A DNA stretch of 64,000 bases from assembly GCA_002399735.1 (NCBI GenBank), contig DHEF01000002.1, positions 178,351-242,350 on the forward strand, in the 5' to 3' direction. The notes below the pieces were generated by a model. It saw nothing but the letters and a program-made list of their open reading frames with translations, did no database searches and was not told the origin of the DNA. Below, one piece after another: positions 44,419 through 53,077 of the stretch. The first letter of the stretch is position 1, and each line of letters opens with the position of its first letter. Source of the stretch: Chitinophagaceae bacterium UBA4857 (lineage in GTDB: Bacteria; Bacteroidota; Bacteroidia; Chitinophagales; Chitinophagaceae). The position numbers and the translations under genes were made by a program.

Positions 44419-45732
44419 ATGAAACCTTATGCTTTTAAAATATTAGTCGTTGTATTGGTTATTGGTTCTGTTATAATTTATTCCTTTAAGCTAAGTAACA
44501 GAAAGGTAGTGAATGAATATTTGTCATTTGAGGAAGTGCGGGATGATTTTTTAGAACTTACCGGAAAAATTGAAACAGGGGTTCCCGATGCGTTTTATTA
44601 TACTCCCAAAGCTGAATATGAATCAATAAAAAAAACGGTATCAAACCAGTTAAGGGAGGGTATGACAACCCGGGAACTATTTCAGGTGTTTTACCCCTTA
44701 GTCCAGTGCCTGAACGATGCGCATTTTTCCATTCATTTACCGGACAAATTGATGGAGCCTAATAATACCTCCTGTTTTCCCATACGTGTAATTATACACG
44801 AAAACCGTTTGTATGTGCTTGATGACTTATCTGTAGAAAAACAAATAAAGAAAGGCGCCGAAATACTTTTTATAAATAAGCTTTCGGCAAAAGAGATTAT
44901 CACGAAAATACGTGGAACGAAGGAGACAGATAAAAACAAGCAATTATTTTTCGAATATAGAACGGAATCGGTTTTTCACAATCGGTTGTATGCACTGTTT
45001 GGATTTACAGAGAATTTTGAAATAACTACAACCGATAGTACCTATTTTGTAAAGGGAATAAATGCTGGTATATTGAATAGGCAGCTGGATTCTGTTTATG
45101 AGTTTAAAACCTTGGGTACTGAAACCGCCTACTTAAAAATTAACCAGCTGACCCTGCAACCGGATACTCTTAAAAGTATGCTGGAAAAAGATTTTGCGCT
45201 GCTTAAAAAACAAGCTATTCGTAAGTTAGTCATTGATATAAGGGGGAACATGGGTGGTAATTCGGCACTGGCAAAGAATGTATTTGATTATTTTATGGAT
45301 ACACCTTATACATTGGTAGCCGGGGTTGATTATTTTCATAATGGAAAACGATATGCAGCGGATACGGAAACAAAAACGCATGATCCGATATTTACTAAAA
45401 TTAAATTTAAAGGAAAAGTTATTCTTCTTTCAGACGTTTTAACATATTCCAGCGCACACATGATGCAGGTAGGATTCAGGCATTATAACATAGGTGTAAC
45501 TATAGGAAACGAAAGTTCGGAAGCTTTATACATAACCGGGGAAATAAAACAAACATATTTAAAGAACTCTAAAATAGAGCTTATTGCCCCTACGGTAAAC
45601 TTTAAGTTACCAGGTTATTCAGAAGGTCAAAAAAAATACTATACCCCTGATTATATTATTTACCCAACGCTTTCTGATAGACTTAATGACAATGATGTAA
45701 TATTGAAAAGGGCGTTGAATATTGTATATTAA
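44419..45732 (+). CDS. S41-family (C-terminal processing) peptidase-like protein
   Basis: This 437-residue protein has one N-terminal hydrophobic anchor or signal (about 7-25). An N-terminal helical region (FEEVRDDFLELTGKIETGVP) precedes a PDZ-like part (KKGAEILFINKLSAKEI) and the S41 core: KLVIDIRGNMGGNSALAKNV and ILLSDVLTYSSAHMMQVGF, where the second Ser of YSSA is the likely nucleophile. The wording resembles Bacteroidota S41 proteins of tail-specific-protease type. It is not part of the xylan locus by content. The short upstream frame overlapping its start by ATGA might be the tail of a former co-transcribed gene. Confidence 0.85.
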   Translation: MKPYAFKILVVVLVIGSVIIYSFKLSNRKVVNEYLSFEEVRDDFLELTGKIETGVPDAFYYTPKAEYESIKKTVSNQLREGMTTRELFQVFYPLVQCLNDAHFSIHLPDKLMEPNNTSCFPIRVIIHENRLYVLDDLSVEKQIKKGAEILFINKLSAKEIITKIRGTKETDKNKQLFFEYRTESVFHNRLYALFGFTENFEITTTDSTYFVKGINAGILNRQLDSVYEFKTLGTETAYLKINQLTLQPDTLKSMLEKDFALLKKQAIRKLVIDIRGNMGGNSALAKNVFDYFMDTPYTLVAGVDYFHNGKRYAADTETKTHDPIFTKIKFKGKVILLSDVLTYSSAHMMQVGFRHYNIGVTIGNESSEALYITGEIKQTYLKNSKIELIAPTVNFKLPGYSEGQKKYYTPDYIIYPTLSDRLNDNDVILKRALNIVY

Positions 45733-45846
45733 AATGTGAGTAGCTTGAATGGATAGCTGAGCAGTATATTTTGAAAACGGATGAATAATTTTTTTTGATG
45801 ACATTTTTATGAATATTCCGATGTACTTCTAACCAAAGGTATATTC

Positions 45847-46962
45847 ATGATGGAAAAATATTTTGTAAAGGCCTCAATACTTTGTTGTGCACTCGTTTTT
45901 TTATTGCCCGGATGCAAAAAAAGCAAACCTGCATCGCCAGATCCTCCTCCTCTAAAGCCAGCCCCGGGCATTTATATGGCAGGTGAAAAATATTGGGGCT
46001 CAAATCCATGGGAAGTACATGCGGTAACTTTTGCCAATGAAACAATAACTGAACTTACACCATCAGGTATAGAAGCCTATGCTAAAGCGATTACCCATCT
46101 GGATAAAGATATTTATGTGGCTGGCCATGAAGCGGTAGGGGAGCAAGATGAATTTGCCCGAAAGCGTAATGTGGCTACAGTATGGAAAAACGGCATGGAG
46201 CAGCGTCTCACGGATGGGAAAAGAGTTGCCAAAGTACACGATATTGTGGTCAGCGGAAAAACGATTTATGTATCGGGTGAAGAGTCCGAAACAGCCACCG
46301 GCGCACTAAAATTCAAAGTATGTTACTGGAAAGACGGTGTACAACATATGCTAACCACGCCAACGAATGCGCAGGCTGATGGTGTCATGGCGGTGCAGGG
46401 GGAAGATGTGTATATCGCTGGAAATATCATGAATGTCCAATTTACTCCGGTTTACAAACAACTGTGGCAACCGATATACTGGAAAAATAATACCATTATA
46501 GAATTGGACAAGAAAGATTTTAATTATGCAGCGGCTGCTGGTGTGGTGGTATCGGGGACGAATGTGTATGTTGCGGGAACGGGTTACCGTATAGATGCCG
46601 TGACCGGTGCAACCACCACCATACCGGTACTCTGGACGAATGGCCTATTACGTGAACTCGCTGTTGCAAATGGCAATAATATACACGCTACAGGGATAGC
46701 GCTTAGTGGAAACGATGTGTATGTCATTGGTAAGAAGGGCGCAAAGGAGCCCTGCTACTGGAAAAACGGAACACAGGTAATACTGGAAGTACTGGAAAAT
46801 CCGACATATCATGCACAGGCGCAACGAATTTATATCGTTGAGGGTGATGTGTACGTATGTGGTTACATTGACTTTAAACCGGTGTACTGGAAAAATAATA
46901 AGCTGGTGCGGCTGAAAGATGATTGGCCCACCAAATTGAACGATATATTGGTCATCAACTAA
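45847..46962 (+). CDS. Lipoprotein with repeated propeller-like YWKNG motifs
   Basis: This 371-residue protein has a lipoprotein signal, Cys23 in LLPGCKKSKP followed by a proline-rich linker. It then shows about six repeats of roughly 50 residues, each with a strand pair such as VSGTNVYVAG, VQGEDVYIAG, LSGNDVYVIG or VEGDVYVCG followed by YWKNGT, YWKNNT or VLWTNG and a hydrophobic strand. This suggests a beta-propeller displayed on a membrane surface. The function is unknown. The outer-membrane barrel gene follows after 27 bases and a broken paralogue after that, so this is a small tandem family. Confidence 0.75.
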   Translation: MMEKYFVKASILCCALVFLLPGCKKSKPASPDPPPLKPAPGIYMAGEKYWGSNPWEVHAVTFANETITELTPSGIEAYAKAITHLDKDIYVAGHEAVGEQDEFARKRNVATVWKNGMEQRLTDGKRVAKVHDIVVSGKTIYVSGEESETATGALKFKVCYWKDGVQHMLTTPTNAQADGVMAVQGEDVYIAGNIMNVQFTPVYKQLWQPIYWKNNTIIELDKKDFNYAAAAGVVVSGTNVYVAGTGYRIDAVTGATTTIPVLWTNGLLRELAVANGNNIHATGIALSGNDVYVIGKKGAKEPCYWKNGTQVILEVLENPTYHAQAQRIYIVEGDVYVCGYIDFKPVYWKNNKLVRLKDDWPTKLNDILVIN

Positions 46963-46989
46963 AATAACTAATCCACAAATTTTTTTAAA

Positions 46990-47640
46990 ATGAAACTAAC
47001 AATAATCATTATCAGTATAGCTTCAATGCTCATGTTCAACACAAGTATCCGGGCGCAACGCACATTTGACGTTGGTGTGGAAGGAGGCTTAAACAAGCCA
47101 AACTATTATGGTAAAACGCGTAAGGATCAGGTGTTTTTTTTCGGTTTTCATCTCGGAGCGAGTGTACAGACACCTATTACAGAGGCATTGATGCTGCGGG
47201 CAGGCATGTTATATACGCAAAAAGGAACAAAGTTTGAAAGTGTATTTGAGCAGAACCCCGGCGGCTACGCACCCGACTTAGGGCCTCTAAGTAACCGTTA
47301 TCACTTTATTGAATTACCTATACATGGGATTTATAACTTTTCCGGCAATTTAAATAAATTTTATGCCGGAGCTGGGCCTTACTTCGGTTATCTCACCAGT
47401 ATAACTACCAAAACCAATGAGAAGAAAAGCAAAATTGATTTTAGCGAAAGCGATTATTATAGAAGGTTTGATGTTGGCTTAAGCATATTGGCTGGATACA
47501 AGGTGACAGAAAAACTATCTGTTCAATTGGGACTGAAGAATGGATTCGTAACTATTTCAAAAAAGAAAGACGCAGGGATTGGTAAACAATACCATCGTAG
47601 TATAGAACTGTCGGCAAGGTATAATCTATTTAACAAGTAA
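46990..47640 (+). CDS. Outer-membrane beta-barrel protein (PorT-like)
   Basis: This 216-residue protein has a signal peptide ending near IRAQR (residue 23). Alternating hydrophobic strands with aromatic girdles follow: FDVGVEGGLNKPNYYG, FFGFHLGASVQTPI, ALMLRAGMLYTQKG, LPIHGIYNFSG, FYAGAGPYFGYL, RFDVGLSILAGYKV and IELSARYNLF. This is the usual eight-strand barrel_2 pattern of Bacteroidota. No enzyme motif is present. It sits between the propeller-like lipoprotein and its broken copy and may be expressed with them. Confidence 0.85.
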   Translation: MKLTIIIISIASMLMFNTSIRAQRTFDVGVEGGLNKPNYYGKTRKDQVFFFGFHLGASVQTPITEALMLRAGMLYTQKGTKFESVFEQNPGGYAPDLGPLSNRYHFIELPIHGIYNFSGNLNKFYAGAGPYFGYLTSITTKTNEKKSKIDFSESDYYRRFDVGLSILAGYKVTEKLSVQLGLKNGFVTISKKKDAGIGKQYHRSIELSARYNLFNK

Positions 47641-47654
47641 AATCCTTTGCGATC

Positions 47655-48085
47655 ATGTCATGCCCGAATGCGTTTATCATGAAACGGTGTTTAGTTTTAG
47701 TAGTAGCATTGGGACTTTGGGCGGTTGGTTCTACATCATGCAAAAAAGATAAACCGGTAACTTTACCCGTTGAACCAGCCGTCTATTTTGCCGGGGATGC
47801 TTATGCACCGAATCGAATGGGTCGGGTATGGAAAAATGAAACAAGAGAGACCATCAGTGATGGTTTGTTTCCTAACATAAGAGCGATAACTTCTTTATAT
47901 ATGATTGTTTATTTAACGAGTTAGATGGATGATACATGCTCAAAACTTATTATTGGAAAAACGGCATAGAAATTCCGCTGAATAATATCGCTTTGGGTAT
48001 TGGAAGGGACATTGTTTTTGATAAAGGGAAAGTATACATTGCAGGCTATATAAACATAGGGGGAGGAAAGTATGCGTTATATTGA
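47655..48085 (+). pseudogene. Broken paralogue of the YWKNG-repeat lipoprotein
   Basis: The 5' part, best started at the ATG at 47679 (MKRCLVLVVALGLWAVGSTS, lipobox Cys next), matches the lipoprotein at 45847: VYFAGDAY against IYMAGEKY, and VWKNETRETISDGLFPN against VWKNGMEQRLTDGKR. The frame ends at 47922-47924. The continuation is in another frame, 47936-48085 (YYWKNGIEIPLNN, DKGKVYIAGYINIGGG), with a further in-frame stop between. Most of the middle repeats are missing. This is decay by frameshift plus deletion unless the two pieces are used separately. Confidence 0.7.
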
Positions 48086-48185
48086 AGAAATGAAAAAATC
48101 AATTTCCTAAACTTGTTTGAAGATATAAAGAACCTGTTCCCTGGTTGCTGTATATAAATAAATAAACTTTTAAAACTGACCTGTA

Positions 48186-49454
48186 ATGGGCGCACAAAAT
48201 GTTATACTGAAAGTAGCTATTATCATACCCCTGTTTCTTTCCAAACTTTGTTTGGCCCAGCCCTCAACTACTGCGGGGGCAACAATGGATGATAGCGGTA
48301 AACATGAATTTATACAACAAGCAAAAAAGGATACACCAGATTATTCTACCGCTTTTAACATACTTACCAGGCAGGTAAAACAGCATCCGGGAAATGCAGA
48401 ATACCGGTATTTTTTAGCATACACCATTGACCGTATGCATGCAGTGGATGCAAGAGATATGGATCATTTACAAATTGGAATGACCATCGAGGCCAGTGAA
48501 CAATTGGAGGAAGTGAACCGGTTAGAACCCTTGTATCGTGGAGAACTTTTTTTGTCAGACCCCTACTCGAAACTTACATCTATCTGGGGCAGTTTGGCTT
48601 TGGCTTATCTAAACAGGAAAGAACGGGATTCGGCAAATTGGGCTTTGAGAGAAGGGAAAAGAAGAGGTGGTTTTATAGATGCCGTTTTGTCTTTTAACCG
48701 CCGGCTTTTAAATAGCTGTGAGCAAAATGCCATACTTATAACAAGGGGAGATAATATAACTTTCTCAACCGCTTACTTACAGTTAATAGAAAATTACCGT
48801 TCGGATATAACCATAGTGAATGCCGACATGTTTAACACTCACTGGTATCCCAAATACATGAAGGCGGACCACCACCTGAAACTACGTTACACTGAGGCGG
48901 AATTAGATACCATCAGTTACAGGGAGTGGCAATCCCGGCAGATCGCTATTCGAAACCCTACAACACCGTCTCAAAAATTTAGTTGGCAATTAGACCCCAC
49001 CTATGGTGATGAATACCTTTTGCGGAGCGACATCATTTTATTAGACATGATAGAGCAAAACTTATTTACACGCCCGATCTATTTTAATAACAACTCCGAC
49101 TCCACCTACAATCTTTTTCTCTCTGGCTGTTTGCAGGATGAAGGGCTTGTAAATAAACTGTCAACCGGAAAAATTGATGGAACGGTCATTTCAAAAAACC
49201 TCGACCACTATAATATGGAGGGCATTCAGAAGGATGATATCACCAAATCTACAGATGCATTAAACATGGTGAATGGTTTTCGCTGGACCTACATCAATAA
49301 CATATATCGCTTGTGGACACTTGAACAGTATGATAAAGCAAGGGAGCTGTTTAAACGGATGAATGAAAAATTCAAACGGGAAGAACTACCGTATGCATCA
49401 GCTGAGATGGAAAAGTATTTTACCGATTTTTCAAAATTCTTAAACAAAGAATAG
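48186..49454 (+). CDS. Secreted protein resembling the soluble C-terminal part of DUF2723 proteins
   Basis: This 422-residue protein has a signal peptide (cleavage near CLAQ, residue 25) and no further membrane segment. Its N-terminal half looks TPR-like (AFNILTRQVKQHPGNAEYRY, IWGSLALAYLNRKERDSANW). The central NAILITRGDNITFSTAYLQL and DITIVNADMFNTHWYPKYM resemble the block NAIL-x-T-x-GDND-TF...VRVVNLSLLNTDWY seen after the membrane part of Bacteroidota DUF2723 glycosyltransferase-like proteins. The membrane catalytic portion is absent. The function is unknown; it may bind the same partner as the full-length proteins. Confidence 0.55.
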   Translation: MGAQNVILKVAIIIPLFLSKLCLAQPSTTAGATMDDSGKHEFIQQAKKDTPDYSTAFNILTRQVKQHPGNAEYRYFLAYTIDRMHAVDARDMDHLQIGMTIEASEQLEEVNRLEPLYRGELFLSDPYSKLTSIWGSLALAYLNRKERDSANWALREGKRRGGFIDAVLSFNRRLLNSCEQNAILITRGDNITFSTAYLQLIENYRSDITIVNADMFNTHWYPKYMKADHHLKLRYTEAELDTISYREWQSRQIAIRNPTTPSQKFSWQLDPTYGDEYLLRSDIILLDMIEQNLFTRPIYFNNNSDSTYNLFLSGCLQDEGLVNKLSTGKIDGTVISKNLDHYNMEGIQKDDITKSTDALNMVNGFRWTYINNIYRLWTLEQYDKARELFKRMNEKFKREELPYASAEMEKYFTDFSKFLNKE

Positions 49455-49619
49455 CAATCTTGACGAAATTCCTGTATGATAACATGTCCACCTGCTTCAC
49501 CGGAACGGATAAAGTCGCTTCCGGCAAAATTACAAAGTACACACCTGATTGGTGCAACAAACGCTGTTCTTGATTGTTATTATAGATAATAATCAAGATG
49601 ACTTAAAGCGTAATAAAAA

Positions 49620-50642
49620 ATGAAAAACATAGGATTTTTATCATTTGGACATTGGGCGAATCACCCTTCTTACAAGACACAGACTGCCGCAGATACCCTG
49701 CTTCAATCTGTTGACTTGGCGATGGCTGCTGAAGAAATGGGCTTGGATGGTGCCTATTTCAGGGTACATCATTTTGCCAAACAATTGGCATCACCTTTCC
49801 CTTTGCTTGCTGCAGTGGCTGCCAAAACAAAACGAATTGAAATGGGAACCGGGGTAATTGATATGCGATATGAAAACCCGCTTTACATGGTAGAAGAAGC
49901 AGGAGCTACGGACCTGATTGCCGGAGGACGCTTGCAATTAGGCATCAGCAGGGGATCCCCCGAACAGGTAATAGATGGCTGGCGACATTTTGGATATGAA
50001 CCGGAAGAGGGAGACACAGACGCAGATATGGGGCGTAAAAAAGCCATAGAGTTTTTAGATAAATTAAAAGGAGTGGGATTTGCCCAACCGAATCCATATC
50101 CCATGTTCCCGAACCCACCGGGTTTATTACGTCTGGAGCCGCATGCAGAAGGACTGCGAAACCGTATTTGGTGGGGAGCAGCCTCTAATGCTACGGCAAT
50201 ATGGGCTGCCGAAATGGGGATGAACTTGCAAAGCTCTACCCTCAAATATGATGAAAATGGCCAACCCTTTCACATACAGCAGGCAGAGCAAATTAGGTTA
50301 TACAAAGAAGCCTGGAAAAAGGCGGGTCATAAGTGGGAACCAAGGGTTTCTGTCAGTCGTTCCATCTTTGCGTTGGTAAATGATCAGGACCGTTACTACT
50401 TTGGCCAGGAAGCAAAAGGATCGGATAGTTTTGGATACATTGAACAGGACAAAAGGGCCGTGTTCGGAAAAAGTTATGCTGCTGAACCCGATAAACTCAT
50501 TAGTCAATTAGTGAAGGACGAAGCGATCAGGGAAGCGGATACCCTGTTGTTAACCATTCCTAATACATTAGGGGTGGAGTACAATGTTCATCTGTTGTCC
50601 GCTATTATAAAATTTGTTGCTCCCGATTTAGGTTGGCGATAA
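49620..50642 (+). CDS. Luciferase-like (LLM) flavin-dependent monooxygenase
   Basis: This 340-residue cytosolic protein has the bacterial luciferase-like fold: IGFLSFGHWANHP at the start, DLAMAAEEMGLDGAYFRVHH, ASPFPLLAAVAAKTKRIEMG followed by TGVIDM and GGRLQLGISRGSPEQ. Members oxidise small organic substrates with reduced FMN or F420. The substrate is unknown. It is a monocistronic gene between the DUF2723-like gene and the convergent methyltransferase gene, with an AT-rich gap of 165 bases upstream. Confidence 0.88.
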   Translation: MKNIGFLSFGHWANHPSYKTQTAADTLLQSVDLAMAAEEMGLDGAYFRVHHFAKQLASPFPLLAAVAAKTKRIEMGTGVIDMRYENPLYMVEEAGATDLIAGGRLQLGISRGSPEQVIDGWRHFGYEPEEGDTDADMGRKKAIEFLDKLKGVGFAQPNPYPMFPNPPGLLRLEPHAEGLRNRIWWGAASNATAIWAAEMGMNLQSSTLKYDENGQPFHIQQAEQIRLYKEAWKKAGHKWEPRVSVSRSIFALVNDQDRYYFGQEAKGSDSFGYIEQDKRAVFGKSYAAEPDKLISQLVKDEAIREADTLLLTIPNTLGVEYNVHLLSAIIKFVAPDLGWR

Positions 50643-50718
50643 TAATAGAGTTGGGAAGCATGATCCGTCATGCAATTGTGTGTATATGTGGCAGAAGAGT
50701 GTTAGGTTGAAAGGTTAT

Positions 50719-51909
50719 TTAAACAGATAAAGTCGTGACTTGATCTGATTTAGAGCGGGTTCCGCTATACAACTCATACTCCAGTAACCTGCAATCAATC
50801 GTACTCGTGTAAAACTCTATACGTCGTTTAGCTTTCAGGCCAATTTTTTTCGCAAGATCGAGATTGCCGGTAAATACATAACCAAAATAACCGCCACATC
50901 TTTGTTTCATAAAATCACCGATACGGCTATAGGTTTTTTCAAGCGCTGTTATTTCGCCTAGGCGGTCACCATACTCGGGGTTTACATAAAAAACACCGGG
51001 TACATTTTGTGGAACATGGGTATCGGCAAAATCACAAACGGAGAATTCTATGAGTTTTGAAACACCCGCAGCTACTGCATTTTTGCGGGCGTTCTCAATG
51101 GCTCTAGCACTGTAATCTGTAGCAATTATTTTCAGGTCCGGAACTTCTTTAATCTGTTTTTCTAACCGGGCATCTTCCTTTAAGTAAACTTGTTCATCAT
51201 AGCCTTGCAGGTGCATAAACGCATAGTTGGTTCTGAACAAACCCGGCCTGCGGTTAGTGGCAATCATGGCGGCTTCTATAGCAATGGTACCGGAACCGCA
51301 CATGGGATTAACAAAAGGGCTAACCCTGTCCCAACGTGAGGCATAAATAGTGGCAGAGGCAAGTGATTCCAGCATGGGTGCTTGTCCGGGTATTTTTCTG
51401 TATCCGTGGCGGGCCAGCGAATCACCGGAAGTATCTACAAAAACTTCCGCATAATCTTCTTTCCAAAACAAGTGAATGACTGCGCCTGTTAAGGCGGAAC
51501 CGGTTGATGGCCTTGTTCCTGTTTTATCACGTAACCTGTCAATAATAGCATCTTTTACACGCAGGTTGGCGTACATGCTGTTATTGATGGTGTTATTGCT
51601 AACGTTACTGGTTATAGAGAAATAAGCACCACGGGGTAAAATATTTTCCCAGGCGTAGTTTACCAGTTTTTTATATACATCATCGGCATTATTGGCTTGA
51701 AATGATTGCAGGCTGTACAATACCTGACTGGCACAACGAAGATTAAGGTTGAGCCTGATACACTCATTTACCGTTGCTTTTAACTTTACACCGGTAATAA
51801 AAGTTTCTGTGGGGGTAAAGCCCAATTCCTTTACCTCCTGTTCCAGATAAGGCATGGTTCGTTTATGACAGGTAATGGTAACGGAGCCGGGAGTAGTGTA
51901 AATATTCAT
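50719..51909 (-). CDS. THUMP-domain class I RNA methyltransferase (RlmL/Trm14 type)
   Basis: This 396-residue protein has an N-terminal ferredoxin-like/THUMP region (about 1-160) and a Rossmann methyltransferase with the SAM-binding block NPMCGSGTIAIEAAMIA (201-217) and IIATDYSARAIENARKN. The expected NPPY catalytic motif reads NPEY (310-313, in FYVNPEYGDRLGE). The family makes N2-methylguanosine in 23S rRNA or tRNA. RlmL of E. coli has an additional C-terminal RlmK domain; here only the RlmL-like part is present. On its own strand a possible promoter lies just upstream (51916-51948). Confidence 0.88.
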   Translation of the reverse strand: MNIYTTPGSVTITCHKRTMPYLEQEVKELGFTPTETFITGVKLKATVNECIRLNLNLRCASQVLYSLQSFQANNADDVYKKLVNYAWENILPRGAYFSITSNVSNNTINNSMYANLRVKDAIIDRLRDKTGTRPSTGSALTGAVIHLFWKEDYAEVFVDTSGDSLARHGYRKIPGQAPMLESLASATIYASRWDRVSPFVNPMCGSGTIAIEAAMIATNRRPGLFRTNYAFMHLQGYDEQVYLKEDARLEKQIKEVPDLKIIATDYSARAIENARKNAVAAGVSKLIEFSVCDFADTHVPQNVPGVFYVNPEYGDRLGEITALEKTYSRIGDFMKQRCGGYFGYVFTGNLDLAKKIGLKAKRRIEFYTSTIDCRLLEYELYSGTRSKSDQVTTLSV

Positions 51910-51915
51910 GCAACA

Positions 51916-51948
51916 CGAAAGTAAACTTTAAGACTGATTGTAGCAAAA
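51916..51948 (-). promoter_or_regulatory. Possible promoter of the THUMP methyltransferase gene
   Basis: On the minus strand TTTTG is followed by 20 bases and TACTTTCG, close to TTTG-N19-21-TAnnTTTG. It would leave almost no leader before the ATG at 51909, so a leaderless transcript or a chance match must be considered. Confidence 0.35.
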
Positions 51949-52089
51949 GCTACGTAACCGGTTTAGTTTTAAGTTGCAGAATTTTTCCCGCAGATTATGT
52001 AAGTGAAAGTATTGCAGATTTTCGCAAATGTGACATTGGTTTTCTACAACTATATTTTTTTAAGAACTGATATTTCTGTTTTTTGATTA

Positions 52090-52097
52090 TAGATTTG
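52090..52097 (+). promoter_or_regulatory. Possible -7 element of the alpha/beta hydrolase gene
   Basis: TAGATTTG fits TAnnTTTG exactly, 23 bases before the ATG at 52121. No clear TTTG lies at the -33 distance. Confidence 0.35.
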
Positions 52098-52120
52098 CTT
52101 TCTTTTTACATCAGCAATTT

Positions 52121-53077
52121 ATGTTAACAGTTAAATACCAACTATTACTTTTTTGTTTTCTTCTACTTGTTCAGTCAGCGTTTACACAAACTATTTATGC
52201 TAAAGCCTACGGTAAAAAATCAAATCCTGCCATTGTGTATATACACGGAGGCCCAAGAGGTAATGCTACACTTTTTGAAGGTACAACGGCACAAACATTG
52301 GCTGACAAAGGTTTTTATGTAATTGTGTATGACAGGCGGGGAGAAGGCCGCTCGGTTGATACAAGCGCAACGTTTACTTTTCAGGAATCTTTTAATGATT
52401 TGAATAATTTATTAAACACCTACGGACTTAAAAAGGTAACTATTCTTGGCCACAGTTTTGGTGGTATTGTTGCTACCTTGTACACAGATATGTACCCGGC
52501 GAAAGTTGAACGATTAATATTAGTGGGCGCTTTGTTCTCTCAGCAGGAAACTTACAACCATATTCTTTCAACAGTTAGTGGTCTGGCGGCTGCGAAAAAA
52601 GATTCGGTTACCAGTAATAAAATTAAGTGGATTAAAAGCCTGAATAAAAACGGTGCTGATTACCGAAAACAATGCTACGAAGTGGCAGCAGCATATGGCT
52701 ATTTTCAAATGCCGCACCCTACAAATGAATCAAAAGCTGTAAACCTCTTGTATGAACAAAGTGAATTTTTTAAACAGAATATCAGAAACGATCTGGCACC
52801 TGTACGATTCTATGAAAATGAAAAACGGGTGAATATTAATACTAAGCCTGAATTGCGCAACATTAAGAAGCAACATGTGGGTTTATTTGCTGTTTACGGA
52901 CAGCAAGACAATATTTTTTCGGCTAAACAATTACAGGACATGAAAAAGCTGGTAGGCTCAAAACATTTGCATGTGATTGAGAATTGCTCGCATTATCCTT
53001 TTGTGGATCAGCAAGAGGCATTCTTACGTATTTTGGAGATAATAATGAAGCCAGTATCTACTAAAACATTTCTTTAG
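52121..53077 (+). CDS. Secreted alpha/beta hydrolase, prolyl-aminopeptidase-like
   Basis: This 318-residue protein has a signal peptide (cleavage near SAFTQ, residue 23). The hydrolase fold shows the oxyanion segment YIHGGPRGNA, VYDRRGEGRS and the nucleophile elbow ILGHSFGGIVA (Ser112); VYGQQDNIF and the His in IENCSHYPFVDQQEAF complete the triad. HGGP and DRRG are typical of the proline iminopeptidase branch, but substrate prediction within this superfamily is unreliable. Its last 17 bases overlap the end of the convergent flavoprotein gene. Confidence 0.85.
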   Translation: MLTVKYQLLLFCFLLLVQSAFTQTIYAKAYGKKSNPAIVYIHGGPRGNATLFEGTTAQTLADKGFYVIVYDRRGEGRSVDTSATFTFQESFNDLNNLLNTYGLKKVTILGHSFGGIVATLYTDMYPAKVERLILVGALFSQQETYNHILSTVSGLAAAKKDSVTSNKIKWIKSLNKNGADYRKQCYEVAAAYGYFQMPHPTNESKAVNLLYEQSEFFKQNIRNDLAPVRFYENEKRVNINTKPELRNIKKQHVGLFAVYGQQDNIFSAKQLQDMKKLVGSKHLHVIENCSHYPFVDQQEAFLRILEIIMKPVSTKTFL

